Shown: piece by piece, positions 7,550 through 15,199 of the stretch
How the letters are laid out: the number at the start of each line of letters is the position of its first letter
Position numbering within the stretch: position 1 is the first letter of the stretch
NCBI GenBank assembly: GCA_017883355.1
Contig: JADGNS010000006.1
Coordinates: forward strand, 1 to 19,221
Source of the DNA: Candidatus Solibacter sp.
GTDB lineage: Bacteria; Acidobacteriota; Terriglobia; Bryobacterales; Bryobacteraceae
Direction: 5' to 3'
Length of the DNA stretch: 19,221 bases
The notes under the pieces: model-generated
The model's input: the letters and a program-made list of their open reading frames with translations, nothing else
The model's database searches: none
Told to the model about the DNA's origin: nothing
Position numbers and translations under genes: made by a program

Positions 7550-9861
7550 TGGACAACGCTCGGGAGCGGCAACTCGCCGAAGCTCTGGCCGACCTGCTGG
7601 ACGGCAAAGCGCGGCGCGACCACGCCACCCTCACGCAGTTTCCGGAACTGGCGGGGGAACTGGACGCCCTGGCGGAAATCGATCGTGCGATCGCCCCGGA
7701 TGCGGAGTTGCCCGAGCGGCTTTCCGGGCATAAGGTCCTGGCGGAGATTGGGACGGGCGGCATGGGGCGCGTGCTGCTGGCGCAGGATGAAGCGCTGGGA
7801 CGCAAGGTGGCGATCAAGACGCTGGCGCCGCGGTATGCGGAAGACGCCGTGCTGCGCGCGCGATTCATGAATGAGGCGCGGGCGATGGCGCGCCTCAACC
7901 ATCCCCACATCGTGCGGATTTACCATCTGGGCGGGGCCGAAGAGCAGCCGCACTTCGTGATGGAGTATCTGGAAGGCGCGCCGCTGACGGAGGCGGCGCG
8001 CCACCTGACGTGGCAACAGAAGGCCGAACTGATGCTGAAGGTGGCTCTGGCGGTGCACTTCCTGCACACGCAGGGCATCATCCATCGCGACCTCAAGCCG
8101 GGCAACATTGTGGTGGGCCCGGACCTGGAACCCAAGCTGCTCGATTTCGGGCTGGCGCTGGATCTGGGGGGCCGCGAGCGTCTGTCGCAGATCGGCGAAA
8201 TCGCGGGCACGCCGGAGTATCTGTCGCCAGAGCAGGCGGCCGGCGCGCAGGACCTGGATGCGCGCAGCGACGTGTTCTCGCTGGGCGCCGTGCTATACGA
8301 GGTGCTCACCGGCGAGCCGCCCTTTCGCGGCAAAACCATGGCCCTTCTGCTGGAGAATATCCGCACCCAAGACCCACTGCTGCCGCGCCGGACGAACGCG
8401 GGGATTCCGCGCAGCCTGCAAAACATCTGCCTGAAGGCGCTGGAAAAGGAAGCGGCCGCGCGCTACGCCACGGCGCGCGAGATGGCCGACGACCTGCGGC
8501 GATTCCTGGCGGGCGAAGCGGTCCACGCGGAACCGGCGGCGTACGCCAGACTGATCGCCGGCAAGGTGGGGCAGCACCTGGCCGACCTGGAAAGCTGGCG
8601 CAGCGAACAGATTGTTTCCGATGACGAGTACGACGGTTTGCGCAAACGCTACCAGCGGCTGCTGGAGCGCGAGGACGCGTGGATCCTGGAGGCGCGCCGG
8701 CTGACGCTGCCGCAGGTCACGCTGTATCTCGGGGCCTGGGTGCTGGCGGTGGGCGCCGCGTTTCTGACCTTCTTCCCCTACCCGGCGCTGGCCGGGGCGC
8801 CGGCCGTGCTGATCGCCTGGGCGGTTGCGCTGCCGATGGCGTGGATTGGTGTGGACAACTGGCGGCGCGGCCGCTTCCGGGTGGCCCTCGCCTACCTGCT
8901 GGCGTGCTGCCTGCTGGCGCCGATTGCGGTGCTGGTGACGGTGGAGGAGGCGCACCTCTTTGCCGCGCTTGGGAAGGATTGGAAGAAGCTGGAATTCTTT
9001 CACCGCTTGAAACTCGAGCGCGAGGCCACCAACGTGCAACTGTGGTGGGCCATCCTCTCGGGGCTGCCGGTGTGCTGGTGGCTGCGGCGCTTCACGCGCG
9101 CCCCGGTGTTCTCCTTGATGTTGGCCGCCATGGCCGCCTTGCTGTGCCTGGCAACTCTGCTGCGCATGGGCATGCTGGGGTGGCTGGATGACGATCCGGG
9201 CCGTTTCTATTTCCATCTGGTGCCCTGCGCGCTACTGTTCCTGGCGGCGGGTTACACGTTCGAAAAGCGGCGACTGACCGACGACTCGCGCTATTTCTAT
9301 CCCTTCGCCGTGGCGTTTACGTGGGCCGCGCTGAGTGGCGTGGCAGCCTTCCACGAGCCCTACGCGGCCTGGCTGAAGTCTCTGGCGCCGTGGACGCGCG
9401 GCCAGGTGGAGTACCTGTTCCTGGTCAACGCGGCGATCTACTTCGTGCTCGACCGGCTCTTCGAACGCACGTCGTCGGCGCAACTGCACACCGTAGGCAA
9501 GAGCTTCCGGTTCGTCATCCCGGGGCACGTCATGACGTCGCTGCTGCTATTGGGAATGGAAGCCAAGGCGCCGTTCGAAGCGCGCGTCTTCGAATGGACG
9601 CTGCCCGCCGTGGCGAGCGTCTTCGTGTTCGCCAGCATCCAGCGGCAGATGAAGAATTTTTTCGTCAGCGGGCTGATCTTCTTCGCGATTGGCGTTTATC
9701 GCCTGCAGCAGAACGTCTTCCCGGGGCGCGCGGTCTGGCCGGCGGCGCTGCTGGCCGCCGGGATGGCGCTGATGATCGCCGCGGCGAATTACGCCCCGCT
9801 GAAGATCTGGTGGATGGGCCTGGCAAAATTCCTCAAGCGCCAGGTGCAATCGGCCGACTGA
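7549..9861 (+). CDS. Membrane-anchored Ser/Thr protein kinase with a 12-helix C-terminal domain
   Basis: This 770-residue protein carries a Hanks-type kinase at about residues 61-320. It shows the glycine loop IGTGGMGRV (67-75), Lys90 in VAIK, Glu109, HRDLKPGN with Asp181, DFG (199-201) and GTPEYLSPEQ, so it should be active. A short N-terminal helical stretch (residues 5-48) precedes it. After the kinase, residues 341-370 (WRSEQIVSDDEYDGLRKRY) and the helices beginning at 389 resemble the start of DUF2157 membrane proteins. About 12 hydrophobic segments then run to the end. The usual extracytoplasmic PASTA or propeller sensor is absent, so the membrane domain itself may be the input. It overlaps the ECF sigma gene by one base and is followed 29 bp later by a lipoprotein gene. 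A role in phosphorylating the sigma factor is inferred from this coupling. Confidence 0.9.
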   Translation: MDNARERQLAEALADLLDGKARRDHATLTQFPELAGELDALAEIDRAIAPDAELPERLSGHKVLAEIGTGGMGRVLLAQDEALGRKVAIKTLAPRYAEDAVLRARFMNEARAMARLNHPHIVRIYHLGGAEEQPHFVMEYLEGAPLTEAARHLTWQQKAELMLKVALAVHFLHTQGIIHRDLKPGNIVVGPDLEPKLLDFGLALDLGGRERLSQIGEIAGTPEYLSPEQAAGAQDLDARSDVFSLGAVLYEVLTGEPPFRGKTMALLLENIRTQDPLLPRRTNAGIPRSLQNICLKALEKEAAARYATAREMADDLRRFLAGEAVHAEPAAYARLIAGKVGQHLADLESWRSEQIVSDDEYDGLRKRYQRLLEREDAWILEARRLTLPQVTLYLGAWVLAVGAAFLTFFPYPALAGAPAVLIAWAVALPMAWIGVDNWRRGRFRVALAYLLACCLLAPIAVLVTVEEAHLFAALGKDWKKLEFFHRLKLEREATNVQLWWAILSGLPVCWWLRRFTRAPVFSLMLAAMAALLCLATLLRMGMLGWLDDDPGRFYFHLVPCALLFLAAGYTFEKRRLTDDSRYFYPFAVAFTWAALSGVAAFHEPYAAWLKSLAPWTRGQVEYLFLVNAAIYFVLDRLFERTSSAQLHTVGKSFRFVIPGHVMTSLLLLGMEAKAPFEARVFEWTLPAVASVFVFASIQRQMKNFFVSGLIFFAIGVYRLQQNVFPGRAVWPAALLAAGMALMIAAANYAPLKIWWMGLAKFLKRQVQSAD

Positions 9862-9890
9862 AATATCGCTATTCTCTAGGGGAGGTAAAA

Positions 9891-10421
9891 ATGAGAATTC
9901 CTCAATTGGTATTGGCGGTGGCGGGCACGCTGGTGTTCACGGGGTGCTCGCAGTTGATTGGGCTGCATCCGTTCGTGACGGACAAGGACGCTGTGCAGGA
10001 CGCGCGGCTTGCCGGAGTGTGGGTGGACGACGACGGCGACCTGTACATCGTCCGGCAGGACGGCAACGGGTACGCGATCGCCCAATCGGATAAATCGGCA
10101 TCCACGGTCTACAAGCTGAAAGGCAAGTTGTTGAAGGTGGGCGAGGTGAGGATTCTGGACCTGACGCCCCCCGAAGAGGACCCGTTCCAGGTTGCTGTGC
10201 ACACGCCGCTGCGCGTGTGGATAGAGGGCGCGACGCTGCGCATCGCGTTCCTCGATTCGAAGTGGATGCGCGAGCAGGCGAGCGCGCACCTGGCCGTGCA
10301 GGAAGTGGGAGATCGCCGGTTGATTACGTCGACGGGAGAGGAAATGAAGCAGTTCCTGACGACTTACGGCGGTGACGATCGCGCGTTCGATAAACCGAGT
10401 GTGCTGACACGGCAGAAGTAG
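9891..10421 (+). CDS. Small lipoprotein, copy A of a duplicated family, unknown function
   Basis: A 176-residue lipoprotein precursor. Its hydrophobic signal ends in VFTGC, making Cys19 the likely lipidated residue; Phe at -3 is not the canonical Leu. An excellent ribosome site (GGGGAGG) sits five bases before the ATG. The mature part is compact and probably beta-rich, with blocks GVWVDDDGDLYIVRQDGNGY, KVGEVRILDLTP, HTPLRVWIEGATLRIAFLDS and TTYGGDDRAF. It is about 70% identical to the lipoprotein at 12663 and the same length. It follows the kinase gene by 29 bp and is probably in the same transcript. I do not recognise a named domain. Confidence 0.8.
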   Translation: MRIPQLVLAVAGTLVFTGCSQLIGLHPFVTDKDAVQDARLAGVWVDDDGDLYIVRQDGNGYAIAQSDKSASTVYKLKGKLLKVGEVRILDLTPPEEDPFQVAVHTPLRVWIEGATLRIAFLDSKWMREQASAHLAVQEVGDRRLITSTGEEMKQFLTTYGGDDRAFDKPSVLTRQK

Positions 10422-10422
10422 C

Positions 10423-10441
10423 GGGGGCGGCGGACGCCCCC
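10423..10441. terminator. Hairpin between convergent lipoprotein A and DUF481 genes
   Basis: GGGGGCG-GCGGA-CGCCCCC forms a seven-base perfect stem with a five-base loop, directly after the lipoprotein stop and 20 bp before the end of the opposing gene. It could serve both strands. Only a short T-run (ATTT) follows, so intrinsic termination is plausible but not certain. Confidence 0.55.
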
Positions 10442-10460
10442 ATTTCGCAAGCGGCCACGG

Positions 10461-11519
10461 CTACCTGGCGAAGGTGATTCCAAGTCCCGTGGTATAGAGC
10501 AGGTCGTTGGCCTTGCGGCCGGGAGCCGGGCGGTTGAGATTGCGGTCGCTCACCGAGAGGTTCCAGTTGAGGCGTTTGGACAGCTTCGTGGACATGCCGA
10601 TGTCAAAGTTCACGCGGTACGAGCCGGTAGTCGTCAAGTTGTTGAACATCCGAAAGCTCTGGACCAGCGACGTGGCGGCGGCGAGTTTGAGACTGTACTC
10701 ATCGCCCCAGTAGAATTCGGCCGATTTCTGCGTCAACGGAGTGTTAAAGCTGGATCGGTTGAAATCGCCGCCGCCGAGGAAGTCGAGCCGGCTGCGCTCC
10801 GTCTTGACGGCGTGCCAGCCGAAACCTCCGCCGAGTACGAATCGCAGGTCCAGGTTCTGGAACTTGTCGAATTCGTAATCGTTGAAGACGTTCACGAAGA
10901 CGCGCGGGTGGAGATTGTGATCGTAGCCGATGCCGCCGCGAACCGCCTGCGCGGTTTGCGAGTTGGTGCCGTTCACCAGGGCCGACGCCTTAATCGCGTT
11001 GAAGTAAAGCATCGTCTTGTCGGTACGGGTGACGCGGGCGGCCGTGATCCCGGTGGTGAAGGTCAGCGTCTTGGCATTGCCGCTGGTGCCGGCGAAGCCG
11101 ACGCTGCCGGTGCCGGCCCAGAGTTGGCCCCAGCCGGGCTTGAGGAATCGCTCATAGGCCTTCTGTTCGGCATCGTCGCGTATGGTGGCGACGTCGGCCG
11201 GCGCCAGGCTGAGCTTGGCATCCTTGGTTGTCACTTCCACTTTCCCGTTGGTGGTGGTAAGGGTTCCTTGAACGGTCTTGCCATCCGGGAGGACGACATG
11301 GACCGGCTTGTCTGCCGTAACGGACTCCACCTGGTCCCACGATGTGGTGACGACGCCGAAGTGTTCGGTTTTGATGGTGAGGTTCTTGCCGTCCTTTTTG
11401 ACGATGCTGCCGGTGACCCGGTCGCCGTTCTTCATCACCACCTGGTCTGCCCACGCGGCGCTCACCGCGAGGCAGAGGAGGAATAAGAAGGATAGGGTTT
11501 TGAATTTACCGATTGTCAT
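10461..11519 (-). CDS. DUF481 outer-membrane beta-barrel protein (YdiY-like, 'salt-induced' family)
   Basis: A 352-residue exported protein with a clear signal peptide cleaved about AWA|DQ (24/25). Residues 25-90 form a small beta-rich, SH3-like region (VVMKNGDRVTGSIV, then VVLPDGKTVQGTL). From about residue 130 onwards there is a DUF481-type barrel, with alternating strands such as GSVGFAGTSGNAKTLTFTTG, VRGGIGYDHNL and a final DLLYTTGLGITFAR. DUF481 proteins are outer-membrane barrels, and some were described as salt-induced; their substrate is not established. The gene starts 35 bp after the mscL stop on the same strand, which makes a shared envelope or osmotic role attractive but unproven. 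The ribosome site is weak (GAG about ten bases upstream). Confidence 0.85.
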   Translation of the reverse strand: MTIGKFKTLSFLFLLCLAVSAAWADQVVMKNGDRVTGSIVKKDGKNLTIKTEHFGVVTTSWDQVESVTADKPVHVVLPDGKTVQGTLTTTNGKVEVTTKDAKLSLAPADVATIRDDAEQKAYERFLKPGWGQLWAGTGSVGFAGTSGNAKTLTFTTGITAARVTRTDKTMLYFNAIKASALVNGTNSQTAQAVRGGIGYDHNLHPRVFVNVFNDYEFDKFQNLDLRFVLGGGFGWHAVKTERSRLDFLGGGDFNRSSFNTPLTQKSAEFYWGDEYSLKLAAATSLVQSFRMFNNLTTTGSYRVNFDIGMSTKLSKRLNWNLSVSDRNLNRPAPGRKANDLLYTTGLGITFAR

Positions 11520-11554
11520 TTTTTGTCACGCTCTGTTGTCGGGAATTGGCTCCT

Positions 11555-11986
11555 TCAGGCGAGTTGCGAGGTGCAGTGAGGACAACGGGTGGCGGGAATC
11601 GGGATTGCCTGGCAACAGAACTTGCAGTCCTTGGTTGTCGGGGCCGCGGGGGGCGGCTGACGTTGCAGTTTGTTGGCGGTTTTCACCACCAGGAAAATCA
11701 CGAACGCCACGATCAGGAAATTGATCACAGTGTTGAGGAACTGTCCATAGGCCATCACCGGCGCCGCGGCAGCCTTGGCGGCGGCCATGGTTGCGTAGGA
11801 CTGGCCGTTCAGGCTGATGAACAACTCCTTGAAGTCAATGTGGCCGAGGATCATGCCGATGGGCGGCATGATGATGTCGTTCACCATCGAGGTCACGATG
11901 CCTCCGAACGCCGCGCCGATGATCACAGCCACCGCGAGGTCGAGAACGTTGCCCTTCATTATGAATGCTTTAAATTCTTTCAACAT
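11555..11986 (-). CDS. mscL: Large-conductance mechanosensitive channel with C-terminal cysteine-rich tail
   Basis: MscL opens under membrane tension to release solutes during osmotic downshock. The 143 residues show the conserved N-terminal amphipathic helix and pore helix (KGNVLDLAVAVIIGAAFGGI, residues 11-30), the NDIIMPPIG bend, a short periplasmic loop and the second helix (about 83-101). After the usual end of the protein comes an extra tail with Cys121, Cys124, Cys125, Cys135 and Cys138, in the form C-x2-CC...RCPHC. This resembles a zinc ribbon and is known to me from MscL homologues of Acidobacteriota and some other phyla. Translation start is well supported by AAGGAG seven bases upstream of the ATG. 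It lies between a ComEA-like gene and DUF481 on the same strand, with gaps of 54 and 35 bp. Confidence 0.95.
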   Translation of the reverse strand: MLKEFKAFIMKGNVLDLAVAVIIGAAFGGIVTSMVNDIIMPPIGMILGHIDFKELFISLNGQSYATMAAAKAAAAPVMAYGQFLNTVINFLIVAFVIFLVVKTANKLQRQPPPAAPTTKDCKFCCQAIPIPATRCPHCTSQLA

Positions 11987-12040
11987 GATTTGCTCCTTGT
12001 TCGTGTCTCCGTCTTAGGTGCTTTCGTCCTGGACAGCGCG

Positions 12041-12367
12041 CTACTTCTGCTTGGCGATGATCAAGTCCTTGATCTTCGCGTAGGTGGCCGCCGGCACGAT
12101 CTTCTTGTCGACCAGTTCGTTCTTGGCCCTGTAGGGGCGGCCCTTGATGATCTTGGCGCTGTAGGCCTTGCCGATGCCGGGCAAGGCATCCAGTTGTTCG
12201 GCGGTGGCGGAGTTGATGTCGAGTAGATCGCCCGCCGGCACGGCTTTTTCCGCGGCTTTAGCTTTCACTACGGATTTTGCATCCGGAGCCTTCTTCGGCG
12301 CGGTTTGCGGCGCGGCGAAGAGAGACGCACCGATCAGCAGTGCGGGGATCCATTGAGTCAGTTTCAT
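12041..12367 (-). CDS. ComEA-like secreted helix-hairpin-helix protein
   Basis: A 108-residue exported protein. A short signal peptide (residues 1-19) is followed by a Lys/Ala/Pro-rich linker, then a helix-hairpin-helix pair. That pair runs from LDINSATAEQLDALPGIG (49-66) through AYSAKIIKGRPYRAKNELVDKKI to the C-terminus. Stand-alone ComEA proteins of Gram-negative bacteria bind double-stranded DNA in the periplasm during transformation. The basic linker and the LPGIG motif fit that role. An AAGGAG box sits rather far (about 12 bases) upstream of the ATG. It is probably the first gene of the minus-strand trio with mscL and the DUF481 gene. No other competence gene is in the window, so a DNA-uptake role is inferred from the family alone. 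Confidence 0.85.
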   Translation of the reverse strand: MKLTQWIPALLIGASLFAAPQTAPKKAPDAKSVVKAKAAEKAVPAGDLLDINSATAEQLDALPGIGKAYSAKIIKGRPYRAKNELVDKKIVPAATYAKIKDLIIAKQK

Positions 12368-12662
12368 TTAAGTCGGATTCTCCTTGGTGGAAAGTTTGCT
12401 TCGATTGTTGTTCGTTCACCCAACGCTCGACCGAGAGCGCCGGGCCCGTACCGGGGGCGGGTTGTCGCACCCATAACGGACAAGAGTAGCACGAGAAGTT
12501 GGGCGCAACATCATCTGAAGATGGTAGAAAAGACATCCGAGCTTCGCTCGGATGGACAAACCGGAGGCGGCGGAGCCTTATGCCGCTGGTGCGGCGAAGA
12601 AATTACGGGCGGCGGGTGCAATCCGCGGCGCGGGATGTCGCTGTTCCATGGTGGAGGCGAAC
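12368..12662. other. Divergent intergenic region between comEA-like and lipoprotein B genes
   Basis: This 295-base gap holds the promoters of two opposing units. I found no strong -35/-10 pair for either strand. It contains a GC-rich stretch around 12440-12470, one clear hairpin (12534-12554) and the lipoprotein B ribosome site GGAGG (12653-12657). No convincing gene is present. Confidence 0.6.
12534..12554. promoter_or_regulatory. Nine-base-pair hairpin upstream of lipoprotein B
   Basis: CATCCGAGC-TTC-GCTCGGATG is a perfect nine-base stem with a three-base loop, about 110 bp before the lipoprotein B start. It has no T-tract and could be a 5' leader structure, an operator or an attenuator; the role is unknown. 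Confidence 0.45.
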
Positions 12663-13193
12663 ATGCGAATTCCGCAATTGGTATTGGCGCTGGCGGGCAC
12701 GCTGCTGTGCACGGGGTGCGCCGAGTTGATTGGGCTGCATCCTTTCGTGACGGATACGGAAGCTGCGCTGGACACGCGGTTGCTCGGGGTATGGACGGAC
12801 GACGACGACGTGTACATAGTCCGGCAGGATGGCAACGGGTACACGATCGGCTACTCCTCGGAAAAGAAGTCGTCGGAGTTCTACAAACTGAAGGCGAAGA
12901 TGTTGAAGGTGGGCGAGGCGCGGATTCTGGATCTGACGCCCGCCGACGAGGACGCGTTCCGGATTGCGGCGCACACTCCGCTGCGCGTGTGGGTGGAGGG
13001 CGCGACGGTGCGCATCGCGTACCTCGATTCCGAGTGGCTGCGCGAGCGAGCGAGCGCGCAACTGGCGGTGCAGAAAGTGGGCGATCGCCTGCTCATTACG
13101 TCGCCGGGAGAAGAGGTGACGCGGTTCCTGCTGACCTATGGCGGCGACGATCGCGCGTTCGGCAAACCGAGTGTGCTGCGGCCCCAGGAGTGA
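12663..13193 (+). CDS. Small lipoprotein, copy B of a duplicated family, unknown function
   Basis: This 176-residue lipoprotein precursor is the paralogue of the one at 9891, with the same length and about 128 of 177 aligned positions identical by eye. The two sequences differ by single-residue gaps near residues 49 and 65. The signal ends LLCTGC, giving lipidated Cys19. Shared blocks include LIGLHPFVTD, YIVRQDGNGY, RILDLTP, HTPLRVW, GEE and YGGDDRAF, which are probably the structural core. GGAGG lies five bases before the ATG. It precedes the TRAP transporter operon by 50 bp on the same strand. Flanking non-coding DNA is not similar to that of copy A, so the duplication is confined to the gene or is old enough for the flanks to have diverged. 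Confidence 0.8.
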   Translation: MRIPQLVLALAGTLLCTGCAELIGLHPFVTDTEAALDTRLLGVWTDDDDVYIVRQDGNGYTIGYSSEKKSSEFYKLKAKMLKVGEARILDLTPADEDAFRIAAHTPLRVWVEGATVRIAYLDSEWLRERASAQLAVQKVGDRLLITSPGEEVTRFLLTYGGDDRAFGKPSVLRPQE

Positions 13194-13243
13194 CGGCGCA
13201 CCGTTGCGGATGGCTTGCAGATCCTCTACCCTTTTGATTTGAT

Positions 13244-14164
13244 ATGCGAGGAATCGCGGCGATTGCACTGATCCTGAGTTTGGCTGGGTGCTCTGTCAAG
13301 CGCATCGCGGTCAATAAGCTGGGGAACGCCCTGTCTTCCGGCGGCTCCAGTTACGAGACGGATGACGATCCGGACCTGGTGGGCGACGCGCTGCCGTTCA
13401 GCCTGAAGCTGATCGAGAGCCTGCTGGCCGAATCGCCGAAGCATAAGGGAATGCTGATGGCGGCCGCGAGCGGGTTCACCCAATACTCCCGCGCGTTCGT
13501 GGAGCAGCGTTCCGATGAAGTACAGAAGGACGATCTGGAGCGCAGCGAGGCGATGCGCGCACGGGCGCGGCGGCTGTATGCGCGGGCGCACGGATATGGA
13601 ATGCGCGGGCTGGAAGCGGGCTATCCCGGGATCACGGCAGCGATTGAGGACGACCCGGAGAAAGCGGTGGCGCGCGTGCGGAAGCAGGACGTCGCGCTGC
13701 TGTATTGGGCGGCAGCCTCGCTGGGGCTGGAGATTTCGGCGTCCAACGTGGATCCGCACATGATCGTACGGCTTCCGGTGGTGGACGCGATGATCCAGCG
13801 GGTGGTGGAACTGGATGAGAAGTGGGGCGAGGGAGCGGTGCCCGAATTCCTGATCAGCATGGAGGGCGTGCGGGCCGGCGTGACGAAAGAGGAAATGCTG
13901 AAGGCGATGCGCGGCCACTTTGAGCGCAGCCTGACGCTTTCGGGCGGAAGCCACGCGAGTTTGTTCGTGTCGTTCGCCGAGAACGCCAGCGTGCCGGCGC
14001 AGAATCGCGCGGAGTTTCAGTCGATGCTGGAAAAAGCGCTGGCCGTGAACGTGGACCTGAAGCCGGCCAACCGGCTGGCGAACCTGGTGGCGCAGAGGCG
14101 CGCGCAATGGCTGCGGCGGCGCATCGACGAGTTGTTCCTGGAAGGCGGCCCCACAAATCCGTAG
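13244..14164 (+). CDS. TRAP transporter-associated TatT lipoprotein (TPR-like)
   Basis: A 306-residue lipoprotein with a short signal and canonical lipobox LAGC (Cys16). The mature protein is almost wholly helical, with regions such as PFSLKLIESLLAESPKHKGMLMAAA, RARRLYARAHGYGMRGLEAG and FERSLTLSGGSHASLFVSFAENASV. This matches the TatT family, first known from Treponema pallidum Tp0956, whose TPR-like fold forms a trimer that docks the substrate-binding P protein of a TRAP transporter. The immediate downstream DctP gene (15 bp away) and the DctQM gene complete a TPR-associated TRAP system, which strongly supports the call. No ribosome site precedes ATG 13244, so initiation may be leaderless or coupled. 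Confidence 0.88.
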   Translation: MRGIAAIALILSLAGCSVKRIAVNKLGNALSSGGSSYETDDDPDLVGDALPFSLKLIESLLAESPKHKGMLMAAASGFTQYSRAFVEQRSDEVQKDDLERSEAMRARARRLYARAHGYGMRGLEAGYPGITAAIEDDPEKAVARVRKQDVALLYWAAASLGLEISASNVDPHMIVRLPVVDAMIQRVVELDEKWGEGAVPEFLISMEGVRAGVTKEEMLKAMRGHFERSLTLSGGSHASLFVSFAENASVPAQNRAEFQSMLEKALAVNVDLKPANRLANLVAQRRAQWLRRRIDELFLEGGPTNP

Positions 14165-14179
14165 GCATGGGAGTCATCT

Positions 14180-15199
14180 ATGTTTCGTCATCTCACTCTA
14201 TCTCTACTCTTCTTCGGCTTGATGGCCCCTGCGATCGGCCAAACCATCGAGTTCAAGCTCGGCACAATTGCGCCGGAGCGGTCTCCGTGGCACATGGTCC
14301 TGCTGCGCATCGGAAACTCGTGGCAGCAGATTTCCAAGGGCTCCGTGAAGCTGACGGTCTACGCCGGCGGAACGCAGGGCGATGAGCAGGACATGGTCAG
14401 CAAGATGCGTGTCGGCGGATTGCACGCGGCGTTGATCACCGGGGCCGGCATGTCGGTAATCGAGCGAGGAGTGTTCTGCCTGCAGGTTCCGATGATGTTC
14501 GATTCGTACGAAGAACTGGATGCCGTGCGCGAGCGCCTGGCGCCGGAACTGGAGCAGTTGCTGGACAAGGCGGGATTCGTGGTGTTGAATTGGGGCGACG
14601 GGGGTTGGGTCCACTTCTTCTCGACGCGAGAGGGGAAGCGGCTGGCCGATTTCCGGCAGATGAGAATGTTCACGTGGGCGGGAGACGACGAGGAGCTGGA
14701 GCAGTGGAAAGCGGCGGGATTCCATCCGGTGCCGCTGGCCGTGTCGGACATCATCATGAGCCTGAAATCCAAGAGGCTGGAGTCGATTCCGACGACGCCC
14801 CTGTTTGCGGAGTGGAATCAGGTGTACCGGGAAGCGCGGTTCATGAACGACGTGAAATGGGCGCCGCTGATTGGGGCGACGCTGGTCTACAAGAAAGCCT
14901 GGGAGCGGGTCCCGCAGGCGCAGCGCGAGCCGCTGCTGAAGGCGGCGCGCGACGCGGGCAAAGAACTGCGCAACAGCATCCGGAAGATGGACGACGATGC
15001 GGTGGAAGCCATGTCGAAGGCCGCGGGGCCGAGCAAGCTGGTGGTGGTCCACTCCGACGCAGCAGCCGTCCAGGAATGGCGTGCGGAAGCCGAGAAGGTC
15101 TATCCGCAATTGCGCGGGAAAATGTTCCCGGCGGTTCTGTTCGACAAGGTAAGAAACCTGCGCGATGAATACCGCGCCAAGACCGGCGGGAAGAAGTGA
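14180..15199 (+). CDS. TRAP transporter substrate-binding protein, DctP/TatP family
   Basis: A 339-residue periplasmic binding protein with a signal peptide cleaved near AIG|QT (20/21). Family features include FKLGTIAPERSPWH, YAGGTQGDEQDMVSKMRVGGLHAA and the C-terminal long helix region with VYPQLRGKMFPAVLFDKV. It captures a solute and hands it to the DctQM permease, driven by an ion gradient. In ordinary DctP proteins a conserved arginine (in GLKIRV) binds the substrate carboxylate. In my alignment the corresponding residue is Phe164 (RQMRMFTW). The T. pallidum TatP protein is, as I recall, also unusual here and has a hydrophobic cavity, so the ligand may not be a typical organic acid. GGGAG lies six bases before the ATG. 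The stop overlaps the permease start. Confidence 0.92.
   Translation: MFRHLTLSLLFFGLMAPAIGQTIEFKLGTIAPERSPWHMVLLRIGNSWQQISKGSVKLTVYAGGTQGDEQDMVSKMRVGGLHAALITGAGMSVIERGVFCLQVPMMFDSYEELDAVRERLAPELEQLLDKAGFVVLNWGDGGWVHFFSTREGKRLADFRQMRMFTWAGDDEELEQWKAAGFHPVPLAVSDIIMSLKSKRLESIPTTPLFAEWNQVYREARFMNDVKWAPLIGATLVYKKAWERVPQAQREPLLKAARDAGKELRNSIRKMDDDAVEAMSKAAGPSKLVVVHSDAAAVQEWRAEAEKVYPQLRGKMFPAVLFDKVRNLRDEYRAKTGGKK

Noticed and set aside
12552..12662. In-frame N-terminal extension of lipoprotein B starting before 12663
   Set aside because: It would bury the signal peptide and lipobox; the GGAGG five bases before ATG 12663 and the equal length of copy A fix the start.
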